Assembly (NCBI GenBank): GCA_030018575.1
Contig: JASEIA010000003.1
Span: 1-32,788 of the forward strand
Direction: 5' to 3'
Source of the DNA: Nanobdellota archaeon
Lineage (GTDB): Archaea > Nanobdellota > Nanobdellia > SCGC-AAA011-G17 > GW2011-AR17
Length of the DNA: 32,788 nucleotides
Shown here: piece by piece, positions 24,248 to 32,175 of the stretch
Numbering within the stretch: position 1 is the first letter of the stretch
Layout of the letters: every line of letters begins with the position of its first letter
Made by a program: the position numbers and the translations under genes
Notes under the pieces: generated by a model
Seen by the model: the letters and a program-made list of their open reading frames with translations, nothing else
The model's database searches: none
Told to the model about the DNA's origin: nothing

Positions 24248-25393
24248 TTATTTCTTTCCGATTAAGCTGAGAATCCTGCTATATGCCTTTATTGGCAATG
24301 CAAACAAAAAGCTTCTCTTCAGGTCAATCGCGTCATACGGGCACATCTCGTGGCAGCAGTAGCATACAATGCACAGCTTTTTGTCGCAATAAGGCGCGTC
24401 TTTTTCATTTGTTTTTTTCATTGCCGTTACAGGGCACACTCGCACGCAGTTCCAGCATCTCTTGCATTTTTCAGGATTAGGATAAGGATAAGCCATTGCC
24501 TTCTTAAGGAAAAATCCTGATAGCCACGGAGGGATGCCTGAAGCTGCAGACGACGGCTTCCTGAATTTAAAGCGCGGCTCCTTGCCAATCACTTCTATTT
24601 CACTAGCAGATATAAGCTTTCTTTTCAAAGCAATTGCATTTGTCAGCACTTCTCCCTCAAACCCTATAATCCGTTCAGCAACAATGTCCATTGCAACTGC
24701 ATTGTCAGAAGCCATTATTATGCCTGGCTTTACAATATTGCCGTTTGTTGGGCCGTTGCCATCCATGCCTTGTATTCCATCCAGTATCGTTAGCGCGGGC
24801 TTTACATTCATCCAGATGTCAAGCAAAAGGCTTGCAAACTCCTCTTTCTTTTTTGCAATCGCATGATACTCCTGCTTTTTTCCGCCGAGTATGCAGCCAA
24901 ACAGGTTTTTTACACCGCCTGTGTAGAGCATTAAGGTATGGGTTTTCATTTTTGGGAGGCTTATTATTAAATCAGCATTAAACAAAATCTCAGGCAAATA
25001 CATCTCCTTTGCAAAGGCCGCTTTTGCATTGCTTACTTTCCTGAGCTTTTCATGGCTAAAGCTTATAAGTTTTGCATTGCGCTTTTTTGCTATTTGAGTA
25101 ATGCCTGCTTCTTCAAATGCCTGCAGAACACCGCCCTCCTTTACAATGCCGCAGCTTTCCCCGATGATTATCCTGCATTTCTTTTTTACAAGGATTGCGC
25201 ATACTGCATCAATCACTGCCGGATTCGTGGTAATTGCCTTTTCAGGCGAAGCGCCCATCAAAACATTCGGCTTGAGAAGGACTTTTGAGCAGGGCTTTAT
25301 TTCAAAGCCGATATCCTCAATTGCTTTTTCTACTGCTTTCAGAACCTCTTTTTCATCATAGGTTCTGCATTCAACAACTGACACCTTGCGCAT
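24248..25393 (-). CDS. DUF362 protein with two [4Fe-4S] clusters
   Basis: 381 residues. Residues 1-280 form the DUF362 domain (LIISLPKMKTHTLMLYTGGV, GVKNLFGCILGGKKQEYH, LDGIQGMDGNGPTNG). A bacterial-type ferredoxin follows with CxxCxxCxxxC at Cys310/313/316/320 and again at Cys341/344/347/351. It should be a cytoplasmic iron-sulphur protein in an electron-transfer reaction; the substrate is unknown. A TATA-like CTATTTAAG on the minus strand (25415-25424) lies 27 bp before the ATG, so it is probably leaderless. It ends flush against the DUF155 gene. Confidence 0.9.
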   Translation of the reverse strand: MRKVSVVECRTYDEKEVLKAVEKAIEDIGFEIKPCSKVLLKPNVLMGASPEKAITTNPAVIDAVCAILVKKKCRIIIGESCGIVKEGGVLQAFEEAGITQIAKKRNAKLISFSHEKLRKVSNAKAAFAKEMYLPEILFNADLIISLPKMKTHTLMLYTGGVKNLFGCILGGKKQEYHAIAKKKEEFASLLLDIWMNVKPALTILDGIQGMDGNGPTNGNIVKPGIIMASDNAVAMDIVAERIIGFEGEVLTNAIALKRKLISASEIEVIGKEPRFKFRKPSSAASGIPPWLSGFFLKKAMAYPYPNPEKCKRCWNCVRVCPVTAMKKTNEKDAPYCDKKLCIVCYCCHEMCPYDAIDLKRSFLFALPIKAYSRILSLIGKK

Positions 25394-25431
25394 GGGTTAA
25401 AATTATCCCTTTTTGCTTAAATAGATTATGC

Positions 25432-26622
25432 TCATAGCAAGAAGTAAAGCATTACAGGCACCAAAAGGCATCCCATCATGTTGCTTTTCCTTATGCCTGC
25501 ATAGTTTGCCATAATCCCCATTGATGTTGATGCAAAGAGGACAAGCAGGCCGAGAGAGCCGCTTAATGCAAAAGTCACTATAAGCATTATTCCAATCACT
25601 GAAAGGCAGAGCCATTTGTAATTCACTTTAGGGACAATTAAAGAGAACACAGCTGATATTTTTCCAGCGAGCATAACCGATATTCCGCCAACAAAAAGGC
25701 AGACTCCAAGCAAAAGGATTAATTCATTTGCAGTTATTGCTTCCATTATTTTTGACATTGCTACAACCGCGCCGTTCCTTGCCTTGCCGATTGCATAAAG
25801 CGTAATCAGGCTTACTACAAAGTTTGCAGAGCTTATTCCGCCCATCACGTAAAGGAAGCTTTTGCCGCTTTTTTCCGAGAATTGCGTTGTGAGCATCGCG
25901 CCCTGCGATGGCCCAAGCCCCGGAAGGAATGCGCATAGCCAGCCTGTGATTGCAGAGAGAAATGTCGCAGGGATTGAGCTTTTGTCCAAATCAAGCTTTG
26001 GCGGCAATTGTTTCGGCACTTTTGTGCTTGTTTCCATGCTAATTAGCAATGTGCTTACTCCAAAAAGCCCTGAAAGAAGGGGCAGTAATGGCTCTTTCAA
26101 TGCGTGCATGCCAAGCGTGAAATAGCCGAGAATGCCAGACGCAAGGAAAATTATTAATGCCCATAGCTTTCTTTCCTTTGCAAGCAGGTAAATGACAGCT
26201 GCAAGTATTATCCATCCGACATAATTTTGTATCAGCGGATAGACAATTGTGAAAAGCCAGATTGTAGGCAATGCAAATGCGATTGAAAGAATTAATGCGA
26301 AAAAGCAGCCCGCTGCTGACAGCATCACAGCCTCATTGCCTTTGCCTTCCAATAAGAGCTTATGCCCGGGCAGGACTGACAATGCAGTGTCCGCCTCAGG
26401 CGCGCCTAAGAATATTGAGGGTATGCATTCAAGAAAGCTTTGGCATACGCCCATTGAAATTATTATTGCCGCAATTGCCAATGGTGAGAAATAAATTAGC
26501 AGGAAAGGCGACACTGCAAGCATCATCGCGGATATTGTGTTTGAGTGTATTCCCGGCATTAAAGCGGCTATCAATCCCAGTATAATGCCTGCAAATGCCG
26601 CTATTAGTATTTCCCCGAGCAT
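25432..26622 (-). CDS. TctA-type (DUF112) membrane permease
   Basis: 396 residues, almost entirely hydrophobic, with about ten to twelve helices. GLIAALMPGIHSNTISAM near the start and LCAFLPGLGPSQGAML in the middle are the paired PG motifs of the TctA/DUF112 permeases. In bacteria TctA works with TctB and a periplasmic binding protein TctC in tricarboxylate uptake; no partner is present here, as is usual for archaeal stand-alone members, so the substrate cannot be assumed. The TATA-like GTTAAAAGG on the minus strand (about 26644-26651) is 26 bp from the ATG. Confidence 0.85.
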   Translation of the reverse strand: MLGEILIAAFAGIILGLIAALMPGIHSNTISAMMLAVSPFLLIYFSPLAIAAIIISMGVCQSFLECIPSIFLGAPEADTALSVLPGHKLLLEGKGNEAVMLSAAGCFFALILSIAFALPTIWLFTIVYPLIQNYVGWIILAAVIYLLAKERKLWALIIFLASGILGYFTLGMHALKEPLLPLLSGLFGVSTLLISMETSTKVPKQLPPKLDLDKSSIPATFLSAITGWLCAFLPGLGPSQGAMLTTQFSEKSGKSFLYVMGGISSANFVVSLITLYAIGKARNGAVVAMSKIMEAITANELILLLGVCLFVGGISVMLAGKISAVFSLIVPKVNYKWLCLSVIGIMLIVTFALSGSLGLLVLFASTSMGIMANYAGIRKSNMMGCLLVPVMLYFLL

Positions 26623-26799
26623 AAGGCGCTTATGTATTTTTTCCTTTTAACAATTGCCTTCAAAAAACACGCGTTTTTCCGCAGATGTTGGAAATCCAGC
26701 GGGATTTTTCATTTGCTTTTTATACTCTTCCAACTTCATTGAAAATTTTGCGGAATTTTGCGGGAAAGGATTAAAAAGGAGCAGCGCATATTCTGCGGC

Positions 26800-27714
26800 A
26801 TGGGGAAATATTACCTATTAACTGCTGTTATTGCAGCAATTGCATCGGCTTTTATTGCGTATTTTGCATTAACGGGATTTGCCGGAGAAGAAGCATTCCA
26901 AACTGACGCTTATTTCTGCCCCGCGGATGACTGCTTTGGGATAATTGCAGGATTAATCTCAAACGCAACAAAAGCAGACTGCGCTTTTTACACGTTGAAT
27001 TCTGCGGAAATTGAAAACGCCTTGAAAAGCACGGATTCAAGGCTTGTCTCTGACAAGAAATGCCTTTCCGGAATTGAGTGCAGGGCAAAGCCTTCATACA
27101 GGAGAGGGCTGATGCACGACAAGTTTTGCATCCTTGATGATTCAATTGTAATCACAGGCAGCTTTAACCCGAATGAAAAAAGCAAATCCTATCGCAACAA
27201 TGTTGTTGTACTGCATTCTGCTGGATTGGCAAAAGAATATTCAAAAGAGTTTGAAGAGCTTTGGAATGGGAAGTTTGGAGGCGGAAAAAAAGGAGGCTCT
27301 GAATCAGTGTTTTTCTGCCCTGAGGATGACTGCCAAAGGCATCTGATTGATGAATTAAGCAATGCCCGGGAAAGCATTTACTTCATGACATACAGCTTTA
27401 CAGACAATGAGATAGCTGGCGCATTGCTGGGGAAAAAAGAAGAAGGCGTTATCATAAGGGGCTTTTTTGACAAGTCGCAGAACAGCAAGTGGAGCGTATA
27501 TCCGAGGCTTCAAGGCAAGGCGGATGTTGGAGTGTATTCCAAAACAGCCCTCCACCACAAGGTTTTCATCATAGACAATGAAACAGTAATAACCGGAAGC
27601 TACAACCCCACGCAGAACGGCAATGAGAACAATGACGAGAATATGCTGATACTGCACAACAAGCAGATTGCCGCCTCTTTTTTAGCTGAATTCAGTTCAA
27701 TTTCTCAACCATAA
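26800..27714 (+). CDS. Membrane-anchored phospholipase D-like protein, two HKD motifs
   Basis: 304 residues with an N-terminal signal-anchor (YYLLTAVIAAIASAFIAYFA). Two PLD half-domains follow. The first has HDKFCILD (His106, Lys108, Asp113) then ITGSFNP; the second has HHKVFIID (His252, Lys254, Asp259) then ITGSYNP. Both complete HKD sites suggest an active phosphodiesterase, on phospholipid or nucleic acid, outside the cell membrane. Each half also starts with a matching YFCPADDC or FFCPEDDC motif (about 38-45 and 171-178), perhaps a disulphide. An in-frame TTG lies 14 codons upstream, but the ATG at 26800 has a TATA-like ATTAAAAAGG 27 bp before it. Confidence 0.88.
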   Translation: MGKYYLLTAVIAAIASAFIAYFALTGFAGEEAFQTDAYFCPADDCFGIIAGLISNATKADCAFYTLNSAEIENALKSTDSRLVSDKKCLSGIECRAKPSYRRGLMHDKFCILDDSIVITGSFNPNEKSKSYRNNVVVLHSAGLAKEYSKEFEELWNGKFGGGKKGGSESVFFCPEDDCQRHLIDELSNARESIYFMTYSFTDNEIAGALLGKKEEGVIIRGFFDKSQNSKWSVYPRLQGKADVGVYSKTALHHKVFIIDNETVITGSYNPTQNGNENNDENMLILHNKQIAASFLAEFSSISQP

Positions 27715-27747
27715 CCTATATAAATAGCTGCCTTGTTTCAACCTCTT

Positions 27748-28647
27748 ATGAAGAAGTCATTTTTCAGGCAGCCGAATGTCTCAGAGATATTCGAGAGAAA
27801 GAAAAGGATTGACATAAGCAGAGAAAGCGATTTGGTTGCAATGATAAATTCGTGCATGCCAAGCTTTGCGCTTTACGTGGATTTTCCAATACTGCCCAAG
27901 CATTACAACCACGCAAAACACTTCTTAAAATATGGCAATGAGGCAATGGTTGGAAATGAAATCTGGATACCACCCAAGCAGGCGATTGCAGAGGCATTGC
28001 ATTATGCAAATCCGCCTTTTGCGAGCTTTGCAGTCAGGTCAAGAATTGACAATACTACTGTAACAAGGACTTTATTGGACACGTGCCTGCAGGGAATGAA
28101 GATCTATGCGTATTCAGTGAACAATGCGCCCATAAAGATTGAAGGGCCTTACAGGGCTCCAAGGGCAATAGCATACATAGGCGCTGACTTTGTTGTGTCA
28201 GTGCCTTCAGAGGAAATAAAGGAAGACAGGCATACTGTGAGGTTTTCCAATGTTCCTTTGTATGACAATTACCAGCAAAAAAGATTATGGACAGACATTG
28301 GCGCTGTATGCGACTGCGATTTTTCAAAATGGTGGATAACAAGCAGGTATCACAAGGAAAGATTGTTCTGCCAGCACGCTGTAGCTGCTTATTTCGCGGT
28401 TGCTTCTGAAAGCCATAAGAAGGGGTACATAACGCCTTCCCAGTCTGTTCCATTCCCGATATTCTCAGAAGAGGCTGTTGAGTTCTGGAACAAGATGCGA
28501 AATAATGTTGTTGCAAACAAGGGGAAGCATAAAACGCCATTAAACTCCGCAGAGCGCTCATTATTGCTCGGCGAATACATAAAAAGCCACGGCGTGAAAG
28601 GGGCCATGTACCACGGCGGGAAGAAAGCAGCGGACTTTGGCTGGTAG
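27748..28647 (+). CDS. SWIM zinc-finger protein of unknown function
   Basis: About 299 residues. The C-terminal half has CDCDFSKWWITSRYHKERLF followed by CQHAVAAYFAVA, a SWIM-type CxC-xn-CxH finger (Cys188, Cys190, Cys208, His210). The N-terminal 180 residues match no family known to me. SWIM fingers bind DNA or protein partners, so a nucleic-acid role is plausible. TATATAAA at 27717-27724 overlaps the end of the PLD gene and lies 27 bp before the ATG at 27748, so a leaderless start is favoured over the in-frame TTG at 27733. Confidence 0.75.
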   Translation: MKKSFFRQPNVSEIFERKKRIDISRESDLVAMINSCMPSFALYVDFPILPKHYNHAKHFLKYGNEAMVGNEIWIPPKQAIAEALHYANPPFASFAVRSRIDNTTVTRTLLDTCLQGMKIYAYSVNNAPIKIEGPYRAPRAIAYIGADFVVSVPSEEIKEDRHTVRFSNVPLYDNYQQKRLWTDIGAVCDCDFSKWWITSRYHKERLFCQHAVAAYFAVASESHKKGYITPSQSVPFPIFSEEAVEFWNKMRNNVVANKGKHKTPLNSAERSLLLGEYIKSHGVKGAMYHGGKKAADFGW

Positions 28648-28726
28648 GCGGTAAGTTATAGGCGGGTAGCGCAGCAGCCTTGTGGCTGTGGCAACCATTA
28701 TAAACCATTAAGCTCATTATATTTGC

Positions 28727-29143
28727 ATGGAAACATTAAAGATTATACTGATTGCATCCGCTGCCCTGCTGATTTATCTGCTCTTGAAGACAGGAACCTG
28801 GAAAAGGATGCCGATTATATCAACAATATTCTCAATTGCGCTATTCTTGGGAGCTGTGGCTATTGCCATAGTCCTTGGCTCTGTCCTGATATTTGTCATT
28901 CTGGCAGTAATAGCAATCTTCCTGGTAATCTTCATCATATTAAGGATTTTCGGCAGGGCAAAACTCTTCAGGCTTTCAAAAGGAAGCTTTAGAATAAGCA
29001 GTGAAGAAATAAGGAAAGCAAATAAGTCTTCCGAGCAAAGCGAAGCCGCGCGAGCAGAACGAAGTGCGGCTTCGAATGAAAGCGAGAAAGGATGGCTGCG
29101 AACGCCGGTGAGCAAGAAGCCGAAAGTTAAAGTGATAAAATAA
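28727..29143 (+). CDS. Small membrane protein with repeat-derived tail
   Basis: 138 residues. Three hydrophobic segments fill residues 4-75 (LKIILIASAALLIYLLL and the run ending AIFLVIFIILRIF), followed by a basic and polar cytoplasmic tail. The tail segment SSEQSEAARAERSAASNESE is encoded by an in-frame element of the GAACGAAGTG repeat family. CCATTATAAACC (28695-28706) is 26 bp from the ATG, giving a leaderless start. Function unknown. Confidence 0.65.
   Translation: METLKIILIASAALLIYLLLKTGTWKRMPIISTIFSIALFLGAVAIAIVLGSVLIFVILAVIAIFLVIFIILRIFGRAKLFRLSKGSFRISSEEIRKANKSSEQSEAARAERSAASNESEKGWLRTPVSKKPKVKVIK
29028..29090. repeat. Repeat of GAACGAAGTGAG type inside a coding region
   Basis: Contains CCGAGCAAAGCGAAG, then GCAGAACGAAGTGCGG, then CTTCGAATGAAAGCGAGAAAG, units similar to the intergenic repeats at 8281 and 14478. 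It also has an internal dyad GCCGC-GCGAGCAGAACGAAGT-GCGGC. It stays in frame within the 138-residue membrane protein. Confidence 0.5.
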
Positions 29144-29184
29144 CCCTTCTTGACGAGAAAGGCGCGAGAATAAGGAAGCCTTTA

Positions 29185-29301
29185 ATGCTGGATTCCAAAA
29201 CAGCCGGATGGGCTGATTATTTTGTAATGTGCATTAAGCTCGGCATGGACCCGAAGGATGACTGCAAATACCTCGCCGGGCTGACAAAAAAGAAACACTA
29301 A
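29185..29301 (+). CDS. Possible small protein of 38 residues
   Basis: ATG at 29185 opens MLDSKTAGWADYFVMCIKLG and ends in GLTKKKH. AAGGA lies about eight bases upstream, which suits a gene internal to the transcript of the preceding membrane protein, 41 bp away. The mix of Trp, Cys and Lys looks protein-like, but no homologue is known to me. It ends six bases from the convergent L15e gene. Confidence 0.4.
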   Translation: MLDSKTAGWADYFVMCIKLGMDPKDDCKYLAGLTKKKH

Positions 29302-29307
29302 AAATCT

Positions 29308-29904
29308 TCAGCCCCTTCTTAAGCCGTATCTTCTAATCATCTTCTTCTTGTTAGCGGACACTGAAGGCCTCATTTTCTCAGCGCCCTTTCCTTTGTGCCT
29401 AAGCCCTCTTGACTTTCTTGAAGCAGAAGTAAGCCCCCTGTACACTCTTCCCCTCTTGCGGCAAATCCAGCTTATCCTCTTGTCAGCCTTTATCTCAGGC
29501 GCATTAGGGTCAACCATTATAATCTCATACCAGAAATTCTTTCCGTCATCGCCGGCATAATAGGAGTCAAGCACTTCAAGGTTTGAAAACTCGTCCTGGC
29601 ACCTCTCCTCTGCAACGCCCCTGTAATTCTTTTCAACAATCTTGAGCATTCTTGAATTATGGCTCTTCCTGCCGCTGGAAATCCACTCTCTCCTTCTTCC
29701 GCCCCTTGCCAATCTGACTCTTGCAACAACAAAGCCTTTCTTTGCCCTGTACCCCAATCTGTGGGCCTTGTCAGGCCTTAAAGGCGAATCAACTTTCAGG
29801 ATTGCAGGCTGCTTTCTCCACTCAACAAGCCTTGTCTTCCATGCGACGCCTAAGTTTTCCTTGGGCTTCTCCCAAATTTGTGCGAGGTATTTTGCTAATC
29901 CCAT
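29308..29904 (-). CDS. rpl15e: Large-subunit ribosomal protein L15e
   Basis: 198 residues, full length. The protein opens MGLAKYLAQIWEKPKENLG, then carries ILKVDSPLRPDKAHRLGYRA, RGGRRREWISSGRKSHNSRM, SYYAGDDGKNFWYEII and the very basic C-terminus KKKMIRRYGLRRG. L15e occurs only in archaea and eukaryotes and binds 23S rRNA. CTTATAAACC on the minus strand (29927-29936) lies 28 bp before the ATG, so the gene is probably leaderless and monocistronic. Confidence 0.97.
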   Translation of the reverse strand: MGLAKYLAQIWEKPKENLGVAWKTRLVEWRKQPAILKVDSPLRPDKAHRLGYRAKKGFVVARVRLARGGRRREWISSGRKSHNSRMLKIVEKNYRGVAEERCQDEFSNLEVLDSYYAGDDGKNFWYEIIMVDPNAPEIKADKRISWICRKRGRVYRGLTSASRKSRGLRHKGKGAEKMRPSVSANKKKMIRRYGLRRG

Positions 29905-30034
29905 ATCTCATCTGTGAAATTGGGGTGGTTTATAAGTCTTGCGGTTTGCTCCGCGGTGTTGCATAATTAATTTATTCACGGCCAAAACCAGATTTGCTTT
30001 ATCTCAGGCATATTTTTATGCTTTAGCTTTTATT

Positions 30035-30589
30035 ATGCTTATTTTGCTTCTTTCAAATCTTTTATTTTTTATAGGAAAGCCCGAGGTTGCGGTGGCTGGA
30101 GATGTGGTTGGCAATTCCCTGCTTAAGCAGATGTATCCTCTGACTGTCAACCACAATCATTTTGGTAATGCTGCAAAATATGTTGATTTTGTAATGAGTT
30201 ATAGTCAAAAGGATGCAATCATACTGACTCAATTTGATGAAGGGGCTTTCCCTCTTTTGTATGCTCAGCAGGTTGAAGGAAAGCGAAAAGATATTATAAT
30301 CTTATCTGGGGGTATTCTTACAAACCAGCCGTGGTACAGGCAGCAGATTAAAGAGGAATACCCTCAGCTCAATTTGACAATTTATAATAAAGCGGGCGTT
30401 AATCATATAGACTTGTCACCTCCCTCAGTGCTATACACTTTGACAGATAACCCTCTCTTTCTTAGTAAGTTTGACAAGTCTTTGCTTAAGGAATATTCAG
30501 GTCCAAGGCTCTTTATGACTGAACATAATGCTCTACCTTCAGTTTTACAGGAATTTCATGGATTTAAGGCTGTGCCTATTCCAGTTTGA
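30035..30589 (+). pseudogene. C-terminal piece of a DUF2723-like membrane protein
   Basis: The soluble part, KDAIILTQFDEGAFPLLYAQ, QVEGKRKDIIILSGG and TNQPWYRQQIKEEYP, resembles the external C-terminal domain of DUF2723 proteins (predicted glycosyltransferase-like, normally with ten or more preceding helices). Only one hydrophobic segment precedes it here, and the frame is open upstream to 29939 without a good start. From the ATG at 30035 the hydrophobic stretch MLILLLSNLLFFIG could act as a signal anchor. I think it is a 5'-truncated remnant, but a short expressed protein of 184 residues is possible. Confidence 0.5.
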
Positions 30590-30625
30590 AGGAAGTGCTA
30601 TTTATTCTGTCTTCCCGGTTACAGG

Positions 30626-31072
30626 CTATTTCTCCGCCAGCTCAAACCTTGTTTCAGCGACTATCCCATTGCTGAACATCACATAAATGCCATATATGCC
30701 GAAGCCCATATTCATCTGACTTGTATGAATATTAAGCATATATTGTTCATTAACAGAATCGATAGAGATGTAATCATTGCCTGTACCTGAAGTGTTAAAG
30801 GTTTGGTCAATATTTAGACTTAGGTTTACTACTCTTATCTGAATCCCAGCATCCTCATAAAAAGCCCCCGAGCAATCTTCAGCTGTAAACTTAAAAGGCA
30901 GGAATGCCCCTTCCTGCAAATAAAATTCTTCCAATTGCGTTATGGGCGGAAGCAAATTTCCTAATCCTGAATCACAGCCGCTGAATACTGAGCAGCCGTA
31001 TGTTTGCGGGCATAAATCTTCTGAATCTTCAATGCCGTCGTTGTCTGAGTCAGGGTTAATTGAAAAAGACAC
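30626..31072 (-). pseudogene. C-terminal fragment of a thrombospondin-3-like surface protein
   Basis: 148 codons from a GTG. It opens with one calcium-binding repeat, NPDSDNDGIEDSEDLCPQTY, followed by a short cysteine-containing segment and a beta-rich domain ending in VAETRFELAEK. An in-frame TAG lies about ten codons upstream, and there is no promoter, signal peptide or ribosome binding site, so the 5' part of a larger secreted protein seems to be lost. It is convergent with the DUF2723-like fragment. Confidence 0.5.
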
Positions 31073-31445
31073 CCAAAAGAAAAGGGTAACCTAATTATGG
31101 GATACTACACTAAAATTTAGCCTTTTCCGACGAGATTTGAATATCCTCTTCGGAAGATTTTCCTTTTTTGTTTCGACGAAGCACTTTTATATTTTAGCAC
31201 ATTTATCTCAAAAGTAGCGATATGATAAAAATATTTTAATGATAAATATGCTGTTCTGATAAAAATACTAGTTTTTACCGCCTTATAGTGCCAAAATAAA
31301 TGTGCATTTTCACATATTTGCACGAGGGTAATCTTTATGCAAAAATACAAAGATATTTAAATCATAAAAGTCATCTTTCTGATGGGAAATCAGGTGTTGG
31401 ATTAGTAATTTGTCAGCATCATAAAATCATAAAAGGGAGGACTTT
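31073..31445. other. AT-rich region with no gene I can support
   Basis: Very AT-rich. A minus-strand frame at 31117-31350 has no homologue-like features and I treat it as chance. ATATTTAAAT (about 31351-31360) could be a promoter for the plus-strand genes beyond. A small hairpin, CTGAT-GGGAA-ATCAG, lies near 31379-31393, and ATAAAA-rich units recur. Confidence 0.4.
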
Positions 31446-31550
31446 ATGAAACGTGTAAACATAGCCATAAAAGAGGAGACGCATGTAAGGGCGAAGATAA
31501 AAGAAGCAATAAGGGGCAGGGCATGAACGAAAGAGAATTGTTAAAATTAA
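31446..31550 (+). pseudogene. Broken ribbon-helix-helix gene
   Basis: The first 18 codons, MKRVNIAIKEETHVRAKI, match those of the intact gene at 31956 (MKRVNIAIKEETHVKAKI), including the GGGAGGAC ribosome binding site. After that the frame continues into unrelated sequence and the helix-turn part is lost. Most differences between the copies are synonymous third-base changes, so this copy was under selection until it was broken. Confidence 0.6.
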
Positions 31551-31557
31551 TGAAAAG

Positions 31558-31911
31558 ATGGGGCTTGGGATTCACAGGATGATTCAAGCATGCATAAAAC
31601 AAGGGCTGCCAGAGCCTAAGTTTGAAGAGCGCCAGGGATTTCGGGTGGTTTTCAGGAAGGATGCCTTCAGCGAAGAATACCTGAAAAGCATCAATCTAAA
31701 TGAGAGGCAGATAAAGGCCGTGGTGCTGGCAAAAAGAAAAGGGGAAATAACCAACAAACAGTATAGGGAATTATTTGGGATAACTGACAGAACAGCACTC
31801 AGGGATTTGAATGCAGCCTGTGAAAAAGGGGTTTTTCAAAGAATCGGCGTAACAGGAAGAGAAACAAAATATGCCTTACCCCGACATAAACCCGACATAA
31901 ACCCGACATAA
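31558..31911 (+). pseudogene. C-terminal remnant of an AlbA/RecG-like ATP-binding protein
   Basis: 117 codons: GLGIHRMIQACIKQGLPEPK then FEERQGFRVVFRK, then a winged helix (NKQYRELFGITDRTALRDLN, GVFQRIGVTGRETKYAL). This is the usual C-terminus of the AlbA-2/HATPase_c_4 proteins often labelled RecG-like helicases or regulators. The N-terminal AlbA and ATPase domains are missing, and the frame before GLGIHRM is broken. It lies between a broken and an intact ribbon-helix-helix gene and ends in an 11-bp tandem repeat. Confidence 0.6.
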
Positions 31912-31920
31912 ACCCGACAT
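31880..31920 (+). repeat. 11-bp tandem repeat, 3.7 copies
   Basis: CCCGACATAAA occurs at 31880-31890, 31891-31901 and 31902-31912, followed by CCCGACAT (31913-31920). The unit is not a multiple of three, so a change in copy number would alter the reading frame at the end of the remnant protein. Confidence 0.9.
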
Positions 31921-31955
31921 ACAATACAATTAAAGAACAAAAAGCGGAGGACGTT

Positions 31956-32132
31956 ATGAAACGTGTAAATATAGCTATAAAAGAAGAAACGCATGTAAAG
32001 GCGAAAATCATTTCAGCCCTTACAAACAAGACGCTTAGCGACTATCTGCAGCAAGCTGTGGAGGACGCTATTGAGAAAGACAAGGAAGTAATAAAAGGAA
32101 TAAACAACGATATAACAACTTTGAAGGCATAA
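31956..32132 (+). CDS. Ribbon-helix-helix (CopG/Arc-like) protein
   Basis: 58 residues and too short for usual ORF cut-offs: MKRVNIAIKEETHVKAKIIS then ALTNKTLSDYLQQAVEDAIE. A beta strand is followed by two helices with LSDYLQQAVEDAI, typical of ribbon-helix-helix DNA-binding proteins, many of which are antitoxins or plasmid regulators. GCGGAGGAC lies just before the ATG. No toxin follows before the next gene, so the partner is absent or the protein acts alone. It has a broken duplicate at 31446. Confidence 0.75.
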   Translation: MKRVNIAIKEETHVKAKIISALTNKTLSDYLQQAVEDAIEKDKEVIKGINNDITTLKA

Positions 32133-32175
32133 AATTGGTGATGAAAATCTGGCTTTAACATAGAAACTATATCAT

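Noticed and set aside
28055..28717. 220-codon minus-strand frame opposite the SWIM protein gene
   Set aside because: Low-complexity Ser/Gln/Leu composition typical of an antisense frame; the plus-strand gene has a TATA box and a zinc-finger motif.
31117..31350. Minus-strand frame of 77 codons in the AT-rich gap
   Set aside because: No recognisable domain, no ribosome binding site or well-placed TATA box, and composition expected by chance in AT-rich sequence.
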